Notes: generated by a model from the sequence alone, not told the origin. DNA of 64,000 nt from Pestalotiopsis fici W106-1 (GCF_000516985.1 NW_006917092.1:6389888-6453887), one strand, 5' to 3'; shown: positions 31,894 to 44,197, numbered from the stretch's first letter. Numbers and translations are program-made.

Positions 31894-34370
31894 ATGAGAA
31901 GAGGTCGTCCAAGGGCTGTCGTAGAGCCGTGCAGGTTCTGCGGTAGAGTCTTTAGGCGTGCAGAGCACCTACACAGACACGAGCGTACACGTAAGCCATG
32001 CAAGAACAAGGTCGTTTGTACATTCTATGACCACTTGTTGATCTTCCACAGATACCCGCGAGAGGCCTTTCGTCTGCGAGTGCGGCGAGACTTTCTCCCG
32101 ACAGTGGGTATTTCCTACCTTGATCGATGAAGATTTGCCTTACGCGGTATTACAGAGACCTCCTATCCCGCCATCAACGTCTTTCCCATTCTGAAGGGGC
32201 TGCTACCAATGATGTAACACCCAGTCAGCTTGATGAGAGCGTCCCCGAGATCCAAAATAAGTCCAGACTCCCTGTCAATATCGAAACATTTGCAGCTCAA
32301 GAGCTGCAAGAGCTCAACTACCTGCCCAACGCGACGACTACCACAGCCGTCGCGCAAGATGGCCAAGGGCCAGAAAACAGAGACTTTTCAACTCAAAGTA
32401 TGAGCTGGATCCCGCAACCTCTTGACAACGAATATCATGTGATGCCAAATATGATGCTGGATTATGGCAATATTCCAGAGAGCCAATTCCTGTGGGACAA
32501 TTTCCTCATCGCTGATCAACCTGCTCCATCTGAGTTTTTTGGGACAGATACTGCAACTATGAATCAGGTTGCTGGTCCATCTCAGCATGTCCAATCGTCT
32601 TTTCCATTCAATCAAATGTCATCTCAGCCGGGCTTTCAAGACAGGAATCCATCGAGCCCAGTAACAGATCATGGGCAGTCCGACAACTTGAGACTACGTT
32701 TGCCGTCACTTGAGCCAGCTATTCAACCGCCAGAAGAACACGCACGCGAGCCAAACCGTGCTCCAAATCCGAAACCATTCGTTGTTGTCAAGACCCCGTG
32801 GAAAATTTCCACTGAGGACTATGTCCGCATTACAGAGAGATTATCCTCCGCCAATCCAGGCCTGTTGCACTCCAGTAACTTTCCATCACGGCACACATTG
32901 TCGCGTTATCTGGAGGGCTATTTCCGAGGCTTCCATGATCACTTTCCGTTTCTCCACATGACAAGTTTCTCTGCAGTATCCCTTGCCCCCGAGCTCCTCT
33001 TGTCACTTGCTGCTATGGGTGCTTTCTACCGCTTTGAGCATTCGCAAGGCCATAAGCTGTACCTCTCTGCCAGGAAGGCTATCGATAGCAGGATTGATGC
33101 GATCAGAGCAGAGGAGGCAGCAGGTACTCAAGGTACTAAGAGTAGCGGACTTCCTATACTGCAAGGCCTTATTGTCCTTCTGACACTAGCATCTTGGGGC
33201 GACAATCGCCTTTCCCGCGATGCCATGTCTCTTTCCAGCCAAGTGGTCATGCTAGCTCGGGATCTTGGCATCAGTTCACAAGAAAAGGTATCTGACAGCC
33301 CAAGTTGGGAATCTTGGATCATGGCCGAGGAGCGCTGTCGTACCCTCTGGTCAGCTTACTCGCTGCTCACACTGCAGAACATAATCAGCGATATGACTCC
33401 CATGGCACTCAATCGAGAGATATCGATGGACTTGCCTAGCTGCAACTGTGTTTGGAGAGCACAGAACTCAGTAGAATGGGCTCAATACAAGGCAGAAGAA
33501 ACACTATCCTTTCCCAAGGTACTGCGAGACTTGTTATCAGGAGTTCCCATTCATCAGAAGAAACTTATTTCATCTTTCGGCAATTATGTTCTTATCGTCG
33601 CCATCATTCAACAGGTCTTCCTGGCTCGATTGGGAACATGCCAACTAGATGACTCGGAGAGTCCACTTGGAAAAGAGTCGATCCAAATCATGGAGACGAC
33701 TTTGCTATTGTGGCAACAGTCGTGGGAGGCGACATATGAGTCCACACTAGACCCGTCGTCTCCAAAAGGGCCCATGGGCTTCAATTCCACGGCACCCCTA
33801 CGCTTGGCCTATATCCGGCTGAACTCGAATGTGAGCCCTGCCAGCCGAGGTATCTACGAAGAGACTCCGTGTGGTAGCGACGGATTCATGAAGGCGTTTC
33901 ATAAACCTTTGCATAGGTCATCACATACAGACCGCGCTGTACTGCAGTGCATCTATGCCCTCAGTGTTCCTGTGCGAGTGGGGGTCGCATTCGTTGCTCG
34001 AACACAAACGCTTCACTGGAGCGCACAGCACGCCATATGCACTTTGGAGTGTGCCTTTTTCCTCATACAATGGTTGAGGTCACTGTCCACGCGTGAAGAC
34101 GGTGATGTATACTACAATATCCGACTGGGTCTCTTGAGACCCGATGAGCAAAGACTCTTGGATATGCTCATTAGCCTAATTAGAGAAACCGACATGGCTA
34201 GTACTGTCGAGTATCCTGGTCCACAGCAGATTATTGCAAAAGGTCTCATTGTGGCAGTTGCTAAGCTGTGGGCTGGAACAATTGAGGGTCTGCAGGTATT
34301 CGAGATTGTACAGAAAGTTGGAGAACGATTGCAGGCACTATCTGCATACTTGCAGGCAGAGAGGATATGA
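31894..34370 (+). CDS. C2H2 zinc-finger transcription factor with fungal_trans domain
   Basis: Three exons: 31894-31990, 32052-32103 and 32156-34370, giving 787 aa. The two introns fall inside the DNA-binding domain. Spliced, they create tandem fingers: C13-x2-C16...H29-x3-H33, then an RERPF linker, then C41-x-C43...H56-x4-H61. The linker and the second finger's short Cys spacing are common in fungal C2H2 regulators. A Gln/Pro/Ser-rich stretch follows. From about residue 280 comes the helical fungal-specific regulatory domain (PFLHMTSFSAVSLAPELLLS). This architecture marks nuclear regulators of metabolic genes. The divergent oxidoreductase is the obvious first candidate target. Confidence 0.9.
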
Positions 34371-36127
34371 AAATTTAGATCTGACAAGTGGGGGTGATAG
34401 CAGATATGATTGAGGCATGGAAACTTTTGCCATCCGAAAATTTGCGTACCTGTCACCACTAGGCCGATCAATCAGACAAGCTGCTCATACCGCTTGAATG
34501 ATGCTTACAAAACCAATATCGCAACCAGACGTGATGTCCAAATGCACAACCATCCTGCGATTCGTGGTGATTACGGTCGAGGAGTCAACTCCTACTTTTT
34601 ACAGCCAAGTGTCAAGCAGCTAAGAAACATGCATGGTCACAAAGTCAAGGAAAACAGTCATGGATACTACTATTATACCATCCATAGGAGTGCTGCATAC
34701 TTCTTATCACCCAAGCTTTACTGCATTGAGAAGAATCCCGCGTTTAGGTCACCGTCGCGAACAGTGGACCGTGGAGAAATGCGTGGACTTTCCAATGTTC
34801 AAGTCAAGGGAACGGCTTGATCGCGGGATAATCACTTAAATCCAACACCAAGAATCCACAAGTATCTGCCGAGGTACCTTGTTACGTCTTTGTGAATCCA
34901 CCAATCAACACACAATTGCCTGTGCGGTCAGTTCCGGAGTAAAGAAAAATAAGAGAGAAATATCCCGCTGGTCTCTAGCGCCTAGTGTACTATGTGGCAG
35001 GTTAGCAACCCAAAGGTGTTTACTATAGTAGTGCTCAAGATAATGGAATCACGCGTACACTGAAAAATCTTCTAGGCCGCGAAATCATGGGGGCCACGGC
35101 AAGCAGTAGTCTATTCACCGCCAAGCCTCCCGAGTCAGTAATACAAGCCAACCACGTTGTTTGGGTATCCAGTTGCGACGGCAATTATTCAAACATTTCA
35201 TCAGCCAAGGGATACCAGAGGCAGCCAAGATCTGGGGAAGGGAACTCCAAGAGAGCCGCAGAACAATACTACAATGAAGAGGTCTTATTCGGATCTGTTC
35301 CGTCCGTGCTACAATACCACTAGCATCTAGGTAACCTAAAATCCTGGTCGGGTTTCAAGCCAAAATGCGGGCCACTGCGCGCTACGTTACGAACCTTTTT
35401 TCTATTACCTGCTGGAACGGGCTTGGGCTATTTCAGGACCTAGCATCATGCCCTTGCAGTTGTTCGCCAAAAACTGAAAAGTGTAATCAAAACGGGGAAG
35501 ATACAGGTAGCAGTGAATGATAAGATTGGAAATAAGCTTCTAACTAAGCTTTTGCCAATTTCTCAAGCGATGCATTGGCGATGGGCGATGTTACCCACTG
35601 AAGTCCATAACCAGGGGTCCTGCACCTCCAAATGCTGCTTACTCGAAGCAACGACGGCCCTTCCGGAGACATTGGCGTTGACACAATATCGACTGAAATA
35701 CTAATAAGAATAATCTAGGTACTTCACATTTCGGGAAGTCCTATAGTGATTTTGTCCCCCCTGACCCCCCTCTGCCGTAAATCCTGCTGCAGAGATGGTG
35801 TATCTCACCATGACTAGGCGAATCGCTGTCGGTCAAATGCCCAGCTGACCAATCTGACTCGCAAGGTCTTTGCTCCCTTCACATGGCCAACGTCCTGTAA
35901 TCTAGGACCGTTTTTCCACAGATCCACCTCGGTATGGGCCTGGTTACCAAGGGTCACATATCACCTACTCAGAGCAGCATCGTCAGTTATTGAATCGGTC
36001 CAGCCTGACATGACAATCTCTCGTGTTTAGTCCACCTGCGAAAGAGGGATTAGTGTAAGATGCACTTCGCAAAGGCCGTAGATAGACCACAGACAGATTA
36101 TAGACGACCCGTTGCAATATCCCATGA
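34371..36127. other. Gene-poor spacer
   Basis: No gene supported in 1.7 kb. Short open frames near 34410-34840 and 35087-35323 have no recognisable domain or signal peptide. A C-rich stretch is at 35756-35772. Confidence 0.5.
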
Positions 36128-36135
36128 CTATAAAG
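36128..36135 (+). promoter_or_regulatory. TATA box of the eqolisin gene
   Basis: CTATAAAG, 134 bases before the ATG at 36269, followed by pyrimidine-rich leader sequence. Confidence 0.55.
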
Positions 36136-36268
36136 ACCACAAATGATGCCGCATTCTAGACTTCTTCTCGTCTTCAGCCAAGCTCTAAGAGACAGACTCC
36201 TCTCGGCCCTTCGTTCTCACCGCCAGCCCTAGTCCCAGACATCCAGTCTTGCCAATCCCGTCGCCATC

Positions 36269-37096
36269 ATGAAGTTCTCTGCTGCTATCCTCGGCCTTGT
36301 TGGCATTGCCACGGCCCTCCCTCAGAACATTCCTGCTGTTGCTCCCAGGCAGCTTACCCGTCGCACTGGTGGCCGCCCGCAGCACTTCTCGTCGCCTATC
36401 AGCAGAAACACCAGCTACCCTCAGTACTCGAGCAACTGGGCTGGTTCTGTCCAGATCGGCACGGGTTTTACCAAGGTTCAAGGAACCATTACGGTCCCAG
36501 ATGTGAGCGGTAGCAGTGACAGTGCTGCAAGCGCTTGGTAAGTCAAAATGATGCTGGATCATCTGCACGAAAACCTTGCTAAGATATTCTACGTGTATAG
36601 GGTTGGTATCGATGGTGACACATGCAGCACTGCTATTCTGCAGACTGGTATCTCCTTCTACGGCGACGGATCCTTTGACGCCTGGTACGAGTGGATTCCG
36701 GACTACTCGCACTCCTTCTCCAGCTTCGACATTAGTGTCGGAGACAAGATCTACATGGAGGTCGACGCTTCTTCCAAGAAGGCCGGCGTCGCCACGCTGG
36801 AGAACCTGACCACCGGCAAGAAGGTCACGCACTCCTTCTCGAGCAGCAGCACACCCTCTTCCCTGTGCGAGACCAACGCCGAGTGGATTGTCGAGGACTT
36901 TGAGTCTGGCGGCAGCCTCGTCCCGTTTGCAGACTTTGGTAGTGTCACCTTTACTGATGCTTCTGCCACTGGCTCCTCCGGCACCGTCACTCCCCGCGGC
37001 GGCACCATCATTGATATCCAGGACTCGAGCAACAACATCCTGACCGACTGCACTACTTCTGGAAGCGACCTCACCTGCAAGTACACTGGCAACTAA
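36269..37096 (+). CDS. Secreted glutamic peptidase, family G1 (eqolisin)
   Basis: Two exons, 36269-36537 and 36601-37096, with the 63 bp intron inside the Trp codon of AW-VGIDG; 254 aa. The order is signal peptide (MKFSAAILGLVGIATA), a short propeptide ending in basic residues (RQLTRRTGGR), then the mature enzyme with SNWAG, WVGIDGDTC, AILQTGISF, FDAWYEWIPD and NAEWIVEDFE. These are the conserved blocks of the scytalidoglutamic/aspergilloglutamic peptidase family, which uses a Gln-Glu pair and is active at acid pH, outside the cell. The Gln of AILQTG and the Glu residues of the later blocks are present; I did not assign the exact catalytic pair. The length is normal for the family. Confidence 0.92.
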
Positions 37097-37401
37097 ATGT
37101 CTTGTGGTGGTATTTAAACGAGAGCGGAGCTAGGGGCGAGAAAATATCATGTGTTAGCGTTGTTGGATGTTACGATACCAAGGAATCATTTGTTTCAGGA
37201 TCTATGTGATGGATACAGTTGATTGTCCTTAAGCTTCAGTTGTGCATATTCAATTCAAACTTTTAAGCCCTACAGCTCGACTTTTCCCATCTCTCCTGTC
37301 TTTTCTCGTCGAAGGGCGAGCTTAATCGTTGCACTAGTCTTGATGCACGCCACACTTGAAAACTCAATCTCATGACATTAAACGTCCTGTATGCACATGA
37401 A

Positions 37402-38493
37402 TCATGCGCCCACTGCCGATTCGATGATGGCGAATTTGTCCTTCTCCGAATCGAGGACCGCTAATGCATCATAGGGCAAGGTGACCATCGGCGTGGTGTG
37501 TCCGAAATCAACGCCAAACAAGATGGGAAACGGTTTTTTGGCCAACGGTCCTTCACACAAAAGTCCAGTGATTGCGCCCGTATACTCTGCTATAAGCTCG
37601 GGCGTATCATAGCCGTACGGTCGTCCCACCACCAGGCCAGCCGCGTCCTCAAAGACGCCGTGTGCAATCAGGTCGGCTACTCCAGCCTGAACTCTGTGAA
37701 GTGGGTTGCCGTAATTCTCATCATCGCCCGAGGCTGTTTCGAGAAACACTATCCTGCCACGCCAATCTGGTGAGATGGCTCGAACGCCCCCGAGACGCGC
37801 CATGACTGTCAAGCAGCCCCCAAACAGCCGACCATGCCCCTTACCTTGCCGCAACCATCTCCACCCCGGTGTTGCGCTGAGTCGTGGTGTCGCCACGGAA
37901 CTGGGTTCCTTGAACATGGCGGCCATATCAGGCGCGTAGGTCACAGATCGCGCAACATCTCCAATCGGCTGGGTGTCTGCAATGGTGCGGAAGAGATGTT
38001 TCTCAACAAAGGCAAGCGGAGAGGCCTCGTGGTCAGCATCGGCGGCCTTGGAAGCACCTAGCTCCGGAATAGCGCCCGGGCCGTAAAAGGTGCGCAGTCC
38101 AGCGATGGCATGAAGGAACCAATGCAAACCGGTAATGTCAGAATAACCGACAACGATCTTGGGATCGGCGCGGATAGCCTTGTGGAGCTCCGTATCAGCA
38201 AGAAGGCTGGGTAGCAGCTCCGTGAACGACGGTCCGCCAATAGTGCAAATGATTGCCGAGATGGACGGGTCAGTAAATGCGGTGCGGATTTCGGACAGGC
38301 GATTGGCTATCGACGATTGAATGCCGGAATCTGGTCCCAAGTATATTTCGCGAATTTTGTAACCCTTTGCGACTAGGAGAGCAGTTGCCCGCTCCATGGC
38401 AGCAGGAATAACATCATTAAGCCGTGCAGACGGCGAAATGAAAGCTATTGTTGCGCCGGGCTTAAGTGCTTTAGGGACAATGGCCGAAGGCAT
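37402..38493 (-). CDS. S66-family peptidase (LD-carboxypeptidase/MccF-like)
   Basis: Intronless, 363 aa. The family marks are the early GATIAFISPSARL, the pre-nucleophile IGGPSF, the nucleophile loop GYSDIT with S118, the FLETASGD segment with the candidate Glu, and DFGHTTP with the candidate His near the C-terminus. In bacteria, S66 enzymes either trim murein tetrapeptides or, as in MccF, cut the amide bond of microcin C-like nucleotide antibiotics. Fungi lack murein, so a detoxifying or peptide-salvage role is more likely, but this is inference. No signal peptide, so cytosolic. The neighbouring protease gene converges on it with a 305 bp gap. Confidence 0.88.
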   Translation of the reverse strand: MPSAIVPKALKPGATIAFISPSARLNDVIPAAMERATALLVAKGYKIREIYLGPDSGIQSSIANRLSEIRTAFTDPSISAIICTIGGPSFTELLPSLLADTELHKAIRADPKIVVGYSDITGLHWFLHAIAGLRTFYGPGAIPELGASKAADADHEASPLAFVEKHLFRTIADTQPIGDVARSVTYAPDMAAMFKEPSSVATPRLSATPGWRWLRQGKGHGRLFGGCLTVMARLGGVRAISPDWRGRIVFLETASGDDENYGNPLHRVQAGVADLIAHGVFEDAAGLVVGRPYGYDTPELIAEYTGAITGLLCEGPLAKKPFPILFGVDFGHTTPMVTLPYDALAVLDSEKDKFAIIESAVGA

Positions 38494-38929
38494 TTTGCGT
38501 GTCTCTTGCGCTTCTGTCTTTTGTGATCCAGAACAATGTAAGTCGTGTGTATTATTCTAGGATATATGGACACTGATACTGTAAGACGAGTGTGCAATTA
38601 AGTACGTCGGCCGGATGGGGGATACCCAGTATTAATATAGAGACAATGGCGCCATCAAAACCAAATGCGGGGTGCTTGCAATTTGGCGGTTCTCAGATCA
38701 TGCAAGGTGTTTTGTTAATCTGCCTTAAAGATTTATAAGAACAGACGAATCCCACATGTGGGTTAGCCAGCCCCCAAAGCGGTTTTACGCGCATTCCGGC
38801 GATGATTCATTTATAAGCATGTCTCCTGATGAGAGTCGAGGAAGGTGGTATCACAGCATGAAAGGCGTAAATGTTGCCCGAAGGGCGTGGATGTAAGCTG
38901 GGTTCGTCGTAACAAGGCACTGCGTTGAG
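38494..38929. other. Intergenic region
   Basis: Promoter side of the S66 gene; a TATA-like gatatatgg lies near 38561. No other gene seen. Confidence 0.4.
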
Positions 38930-39589
38930 TCATCGAGACTGATGCAGGGTACTGGTTGTTGGCGCAGGAATTCTAGAAACGTCGGGGGTGTAATCGTGTA
39001 AGCGGGCCACTAAGAGAGCGCTATATTGCGTTCCAAGTTGTGCTAAACCTGGTTGACAATTGCCAAAGTGGCCACAAAGGAATGCGTCTATATCCAGCTG
39101 TTTTATTTTCAATCTGCAACTACAGTAGAAACCCTGCTGCATAGTGGCATCCACTGGGTTTGCATTCATGACTTTGCTCGGCAGTAGGAAGAAGGGAAGT
39201 CGGCAATCTGTACCGACCAGGCCAGCCAAACAACCACCCAGACGTACCCAATCAGTTTCCGCAGACTCTTTTGCAGTATTTACGCCATCATGACTCCAGG
39301 GCAACATCTTTCTTTCCAGTAGATTGACCCACGGGTCCAACACGCCTTCTAGCAGCAAAGCGCCGAATAGCATCACGAACCATATTGCTTCTCCCCAGCA
39401 GCCACATCTCGCACATGCCCTGGGATACTTCAACCAGGCCATCAGCGTGTGCATCTCACCATTCTCCAAGAAAATGAAAAGTGCAATTAAATAGCGTATC
39501 ATGATGCCTTTGCGGATACTCAGATATCTGCTCAATATCCGGAGTACCCATGTACTCAAAGATCGGTAGACAAGTGCACGGCCATGCAT
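38930..39589 (-). pseudogene. Possible C-terminal fragment of an MBOAT_2 (wax synthase/Tri7-like) acyltransferase
   Basis: A 219-codon open frame. Its first 75 residues (LSRYLSIRKGIMIRYLIA, then FLENGEMH and a hydrophobic LFGALLLEGVLDPW helix) resemble the last conserved part of fungal wax-synthase-like integral membrane acyltransferases. The upstream helices and the WGRxWH motif expected before it are absent on this strand. The first codons have no membrane signal, and the 3' half looks random. It may be a decayed copy, a mis-spliced gene or a chance frame; confidence is low. Confidence 0.25.
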
Positions 39590-40507
39590 TCGTCGAGGAT
39601 GGCGAGAATCGCGTCCAACTCTATAAATATCATCACTTGTTACAGAAAGCTCTACTAGCGATGCATCTAAGACTACTGCCTATTTCTGGATCATATTCGA
39701 GTAGTTTCGACTTCGCCTTCATTGTTGTTCGTTAGGAGCACAAGTGCCTAGGCAAGCGTTGGGCAGGCCACGGGTGTAGCACTCGTTACTACACGTAGGG
39801 GCGATATAGCATGGGACGGTCTTGGTAATTTACTTGATAACTCACCTATCTTTCGCGCTTCTCGCCTTCAATACACTACAGACTTTCTCTCCATGACCGT
39901 TATTTAATCGATGATTTCAGATATACAAGAAACTTTTCCAGGATCATGTACTCGACCCGAGCTGGCAGTGTTCACATCAGTCCCGCTGATCCAAAGATCA
40001 ATCCAACTGTCGGCTCCGATAGATTGAACGTCCGGCAGATGTAGAGCTCCTGGCGCCGGTATTACCAGGAGCTCTGAAGGTATCATTGGCAGAGAGCAGC
40101 TTAGCGAGTATTGCAACGGCACATCTCTGGACTTGAGTGATCTCAAGGTCGTCAAGACTTACAGTAGGGTATCAATCTATATACGGTGCATGAAATCATC
40201 TCAATGCCAACGCGTAAAAAGCCCCGATCACGGTTCATGCCGCTTCAAAGCCGGTCACTGATATAATTCAAGTAAGCGATGGTATCACGATCCGCTAGGA
40301 CGTTTCTTTTTCAGCTTTAGAACTTGTTAGTGCTAGAGAAATCGGAAGTTGCCATAGTACATGCAACGATTGGCGGCTGAGACATGCATAGTTCGGTAGT
40401 CTGCCGAACAGTCGCAACCAAAAAGCCCACGTATGCCTCATCGTACTTTTCTCAATTGAATTTTCCATTCTTTCCATCTGATCAACCACAAGGTACTTCA
40501 AGTGACA
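39590..40507. other. Intergenic region
   Basis: No gene supported. A TATA-like ctataaat is near 39619. Contains the promoter of the small secreted protein gene that starts at 40508. Confidence 0.4.
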
Positions 40508-41113
40508 ATGCAATTGGGGTATGCAGGTCTGATCATGGCGAGCCTCGCTTCACGTATTACAAACGACTTTGCGCCTCTAAACATCTCTGCGCTTGCGTCG
40601 GTCAATGGATCATCGACTATACAATGCTGGCAGCTGGCCGCAGTTCCAGTCGAAGCCAGATCTGCACTCAATTTCGAGCTTGGGAACACGACCGAGGCAA
40701 CTTGGTCAATCATCCAGCCGCAGACTGTAGTAGGGGAGGCTTGGGCTCCGGCAGTACAGTGAGAGTGTCGCATCCCTCGTTCAAGAACTTTCTGACTAAG
40801 CATCTTCATAAGACTGACCATGGTCATGAACGGGATGATTCATGTCTCTGCACCAGCGGCACAGCACACGGGATATTCAAGTACAAAGGAAGGCTCCAAC
40901 GTTGTCGGTGCAGTACCTCCGGTTCAGGGATATTTTGTTCCAGGTACCTTATCATCCTCGGTTCTCATCGCAGCCGATCTCAAGGCCACAAGCAACATCG
41001 CAGGGCACTTCACCGAGTTCCCCGGCAATGAGCCCACGGTATTGGTCCAGATACCTTTCGTCAATAACGAGCCACCCAAGCACACGGTACTATATGACGG
41101 CCAGTGTAAATGA
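40508..41113 (+). CDS. Small secreted protein, conserved fungal family of unknown function
   Basis: Two exons, 40508-40758 and 40813-41113; the 54 bp intron has gtgaga and ataag ends, and the product is 183 aa. It has a signal-peptide-like N-terminus (MQLGYAGLIMASLASRI), then LASVNGSSTIQCWQL, and a C-terminal part with VLIAADLKATSNIAGHFTEF, VLVQIPF and a final HTVLYDGQC. The paired Cys of IQCWQL and the last Cys probably form a disulfide. I recognise the pattern from small secreted proteins that are frequent in plant- and insect-associated Sordariomycetes, but no biochemical role is known. Confidence 0.72.
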
Positions 41114-41996
41114 CGCTGCGGTACCATGGAAACACAAGTCCCTGTTGGGGTTATTCTGGCGGCATAGCCATAGCAAATTTGAGGGTGTATATCTGAAAGC
41201 ATTCGAGTCTATGGACCCATCTTGTGACTATGCAAAACATCAAACGAGGAAAGAATGGCACATAAGACGCGTCCAACATGATAATTCAAGGCCTAAAGCA
41301 AATCAACTCATGAGAGTGGGGGAAAGCTCATGTTTAATATTCAATAATGATGGTTTAACTGAGCGAGGTTCAATCTCAGCCCTCCTAGTGCAAGATTCCA
41401 GAGTGTCAATGAAACGTGAGTAGCCACAATGAAATATCTAGGTGGCGATCGGCTTATGTGCTGTCCTATATAGATGGGCTGGTGTTAGAATTTCCCTGGA
41501 AACATATGTCCAAGGTTCCTGAGCGAATCACTCTTCACATACGCAATTCGAGAAAAGACATCTTATTAATGAGCTGAGTCAACCCATCCACCACAATATA
41601 TAACTCCAATATTGTGACGACACTGATAAATAGAGTTTCCAACATTCTGCAAGCGCAGCGGGATGGATCTCAGAACTTTCCATCAGGCCAATCGTCATTC
41701 GCGGAACATTGATACGGTTCTGCCGGTCGAACCTTGCTAGTCGAATAGTGATCAGGCCGGCCGCTGCGTAATATTTTGGGGTTCAAATCCGTAATATTTT
41801 CGGAGGTCCACTACTCCACTTGCATGGAGTAGGTAGCATTGGGTTATCTCTCCACAATAGGAACTGAAGTGGTGCGACGCGCGACAGGGCCAATGGCACC
41901 TTCGAGGTGCCTATATCTTGCTGAGCTATTCCTTCTATTGGATGCCAAGGCGAGATAACGACCTTTTCCCATCTACGAAAAACGAAATAGCCCACC
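41114..41996. other. Intergenic region
   Basis: No gene supported. An 11-base direct repeat, CGTAATATTTT at 41767-41777 and 41790-41800, lies about 200 bases before the monooxygenase start. Confidence 0.45.
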
Positions 41997-43320
41997 ATGC
42001 CTACGTTGGAAGACAATAATGGCGATGGCCACATACGCGTAGGTATCATGGGCGCTGGTATCGCCGGCTGCTGCCTCGCTATCGGCCTCTTGAAGAACCC
42101 ACGACTGGATGTTCATGTCTACGAGAGATATAATGAGACAAAGGCACACGGCTCGGGCCTCGCACTCCACGCCAATGCCCTCAGGTCCATGGACTTGATT
42201 TCCCCTGCGATCAAGAAGGCGTATTTTAGAAAGTCTCACTACATGGCCAACGAGGAGGAGATTGAAATGGCGACGCAGTTCATCCTTGCCGCTGGTGACA
42301 ATGCTAGCGAACTCGTTGCCGAGCTAGGAAGAGCAAAAGGTCGGCGGACCGTACACCGGGCGCACTTGATTCAAGGCCTGATGGAGGACGCCATCCCCGC
42401 TGAGCGAATTCATTACGGCAAAAAGCTGTCAAATATTGAAGAGGATCCAATTACACGCAAGGTTATTACGACTTTCAATGAAACGGAAACTGAGACCTTT
42501 GACGTCGTCTTCGGGTCTGAAGGAGTGAGCAGCATTACCAGAAAATTCATTTTGGGTCCTAATCACCCGGCTGCCACTCCGGTAAACCACGAGCAATGGA
42601 GACTGTTCCATACATATGTCAGAATGGAAGATGCTAAGAAGGTTGTCCCTAATGAGTCTATTGAAAAGGTCCGGACCTACTGTTTGCCGGTCGGCTACAT
42701 CAATGGTATCCCGGTAGATCTTGGCCAGACTTTCAGCATATGCTGTTATCAAAGAGACGAGAAGTGCCCTGTGCAGGGAGCACCTTTTAACGCAAAGCTT
42801 TGGAAAGGCTACATGCCCGAAGTCGATGCACTGATATCTGTAAGTCATGTTGTTTGTATCGTCTGTGGTCTCGGCTGATAACTTGGCACAGTGTCTGGAA
42901 CGAAGTCCTGGAGAGACGTGGATCCTTCAGGATCATGACCATGCTCCGACGTACGCAAAGGGTCACGTGGCTATGATTGGCGATGCGGCTCATGCCACAT
43001 TTCCACATGCTGGAAATGGCGCCGCTCAGGCTATAGAGGACTGCGCTGTCCTTGCTGGTATCTTTTCAAGCCTGTCGAACACTGATGAAATCGATCCGGC
43101 ACTGCAGGCGTTTGACGTGGTTCGAAGACCGCGCAGCCAGCGCGTCATTGACATTACGAGGCGCTTTGGAATTCTTTACAGCAAAGAGCCTGACGACATC
43201 GATGTGAATTCGATGAAGGCTGAAATGAAGGAAGGCGGAATGTTCACCAACGGTGTTGATATGGAGGCTCAAGTCAAGACCGCTATGGACCTTTTTGAAG
43301 AAAAGAAGGGATACAACTAA
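41997..43320 (+). CDS. FAD-dependent aromatic monooxygenase (salicylate hydroxylase-like)
   Basis: Two exons, 41997-42839 and 42892-43320, split by a 52 bp intron; 423 aa. The FAD-binding GxGxxG is in VGIMGAGIAGCCLA near residue 18. The middle motif is a variant (VFGSEGVSSITR). The second FAD motif is GDAAHATFPHAGNGAAQAIEDC. These define class A flavoprotein hydroxylases that use NAD(P)H and oxygen to hydroxylate or decarboxylate aromatic acids. There is no membrane helix, so it is not of the terpenoid epoxidase type. No aromatic-degradation partner is adjacent. Confidence 0.9.
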
Positions 43321-44188
43321 GTCCCGGCGCCGCATCGATCTGCAATCATTTTCTATCATGTTTTACGCGTAATGGATTGCATGAGTGCCTGCTCAACGTA
43401 CTATTTTCAATCGTAGTCTATGAATATACTTATGCTGCGATTCATGTTTATTTCCTGCAACATTAGGTAGCGACTTATTCTGTATTCAGATGGAATTCAG
43501 TGATGACTGGCGACCATCGTTTTGCCTCAGCTTCGACTCTGAACACCATCCAAGACATATTGTATCCTTCTGACCTAGAATGATTCGCACATCTCTGGTA
43601 GGACAGAAAGTCGGTCATCACATTTGATACAGATTACTTTTATCATAATCGACGAGCACGTGACTTATGGTTTGTTTAGAGTCTGGTTCCCAATGAGCCT
43701 TGCCTGGAGAAGCCTACCGAGAAAGTGGAAGGTATAAAAGGTAGGCCTTTGCTACATGTGAGGTCAAAATATCACTTGATAATAGAGTGTGACGATTGTA
43801 CTTCATATCATTCTAATGGAGAGACGGACTAACGATGGGTGTCGCGCAACGTAGTGTTCTGGCAGTTGAAAGGATCACGATTAATATTCATATTCAGCTG
43901 GACCATAAGTGCGCTGGGCGCCGTAATCCAATAGTCCAATCCTTAGTCTCACGAGGTTGACAAATATGGAAATTGTCAGCCAGAATTGTGAAAATAAGAC
44001 CTCATTTGAGCACAATGCTTATACGGATAAAGCCACAAATCAGCGCCGCAGGCCAAGACCCTATAATATTCTCAGGCTACAGCCAGCCAAGGTCAGAAGG
44101 CGTCCAACATATTACTTCGATGATTAGATGGATTGGGTTGTGTTGATGACAGCCTAATCATTCCAATACTGACTTGTTAATCATCAGT
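43321..44188. other. Intergenic region
   Basis: A good TATA box (TATAAAAG) is at 43733-43740 on the plus strand, but no credible coding region follows it within 500 bases; the best frames are 12 and 41 codons. Confidence 0.4.
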
Positions 44189-44197
44189 GTATAAGAA
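44189..44197 (+). promoter_or_regulatory. TATA box of the small Cys-rich gene
   Basis: GTATAAGAA, about 80 bases before the ATG at 44275, a usual distance in filamentous fungi. Confidence 0.45.

Noticed and set aside
36185..36832. 215-codon open frame antisense to the eqolisin gene
   Set aside because: It mirrors the codon bias of the real gene, spans its intron and has no domain.
41778..41790. tRNA B-box-like GGTTCAAATCC
   Set aside because: The flanking bases do not form the T-stem and no A box or acceptor stem fits.
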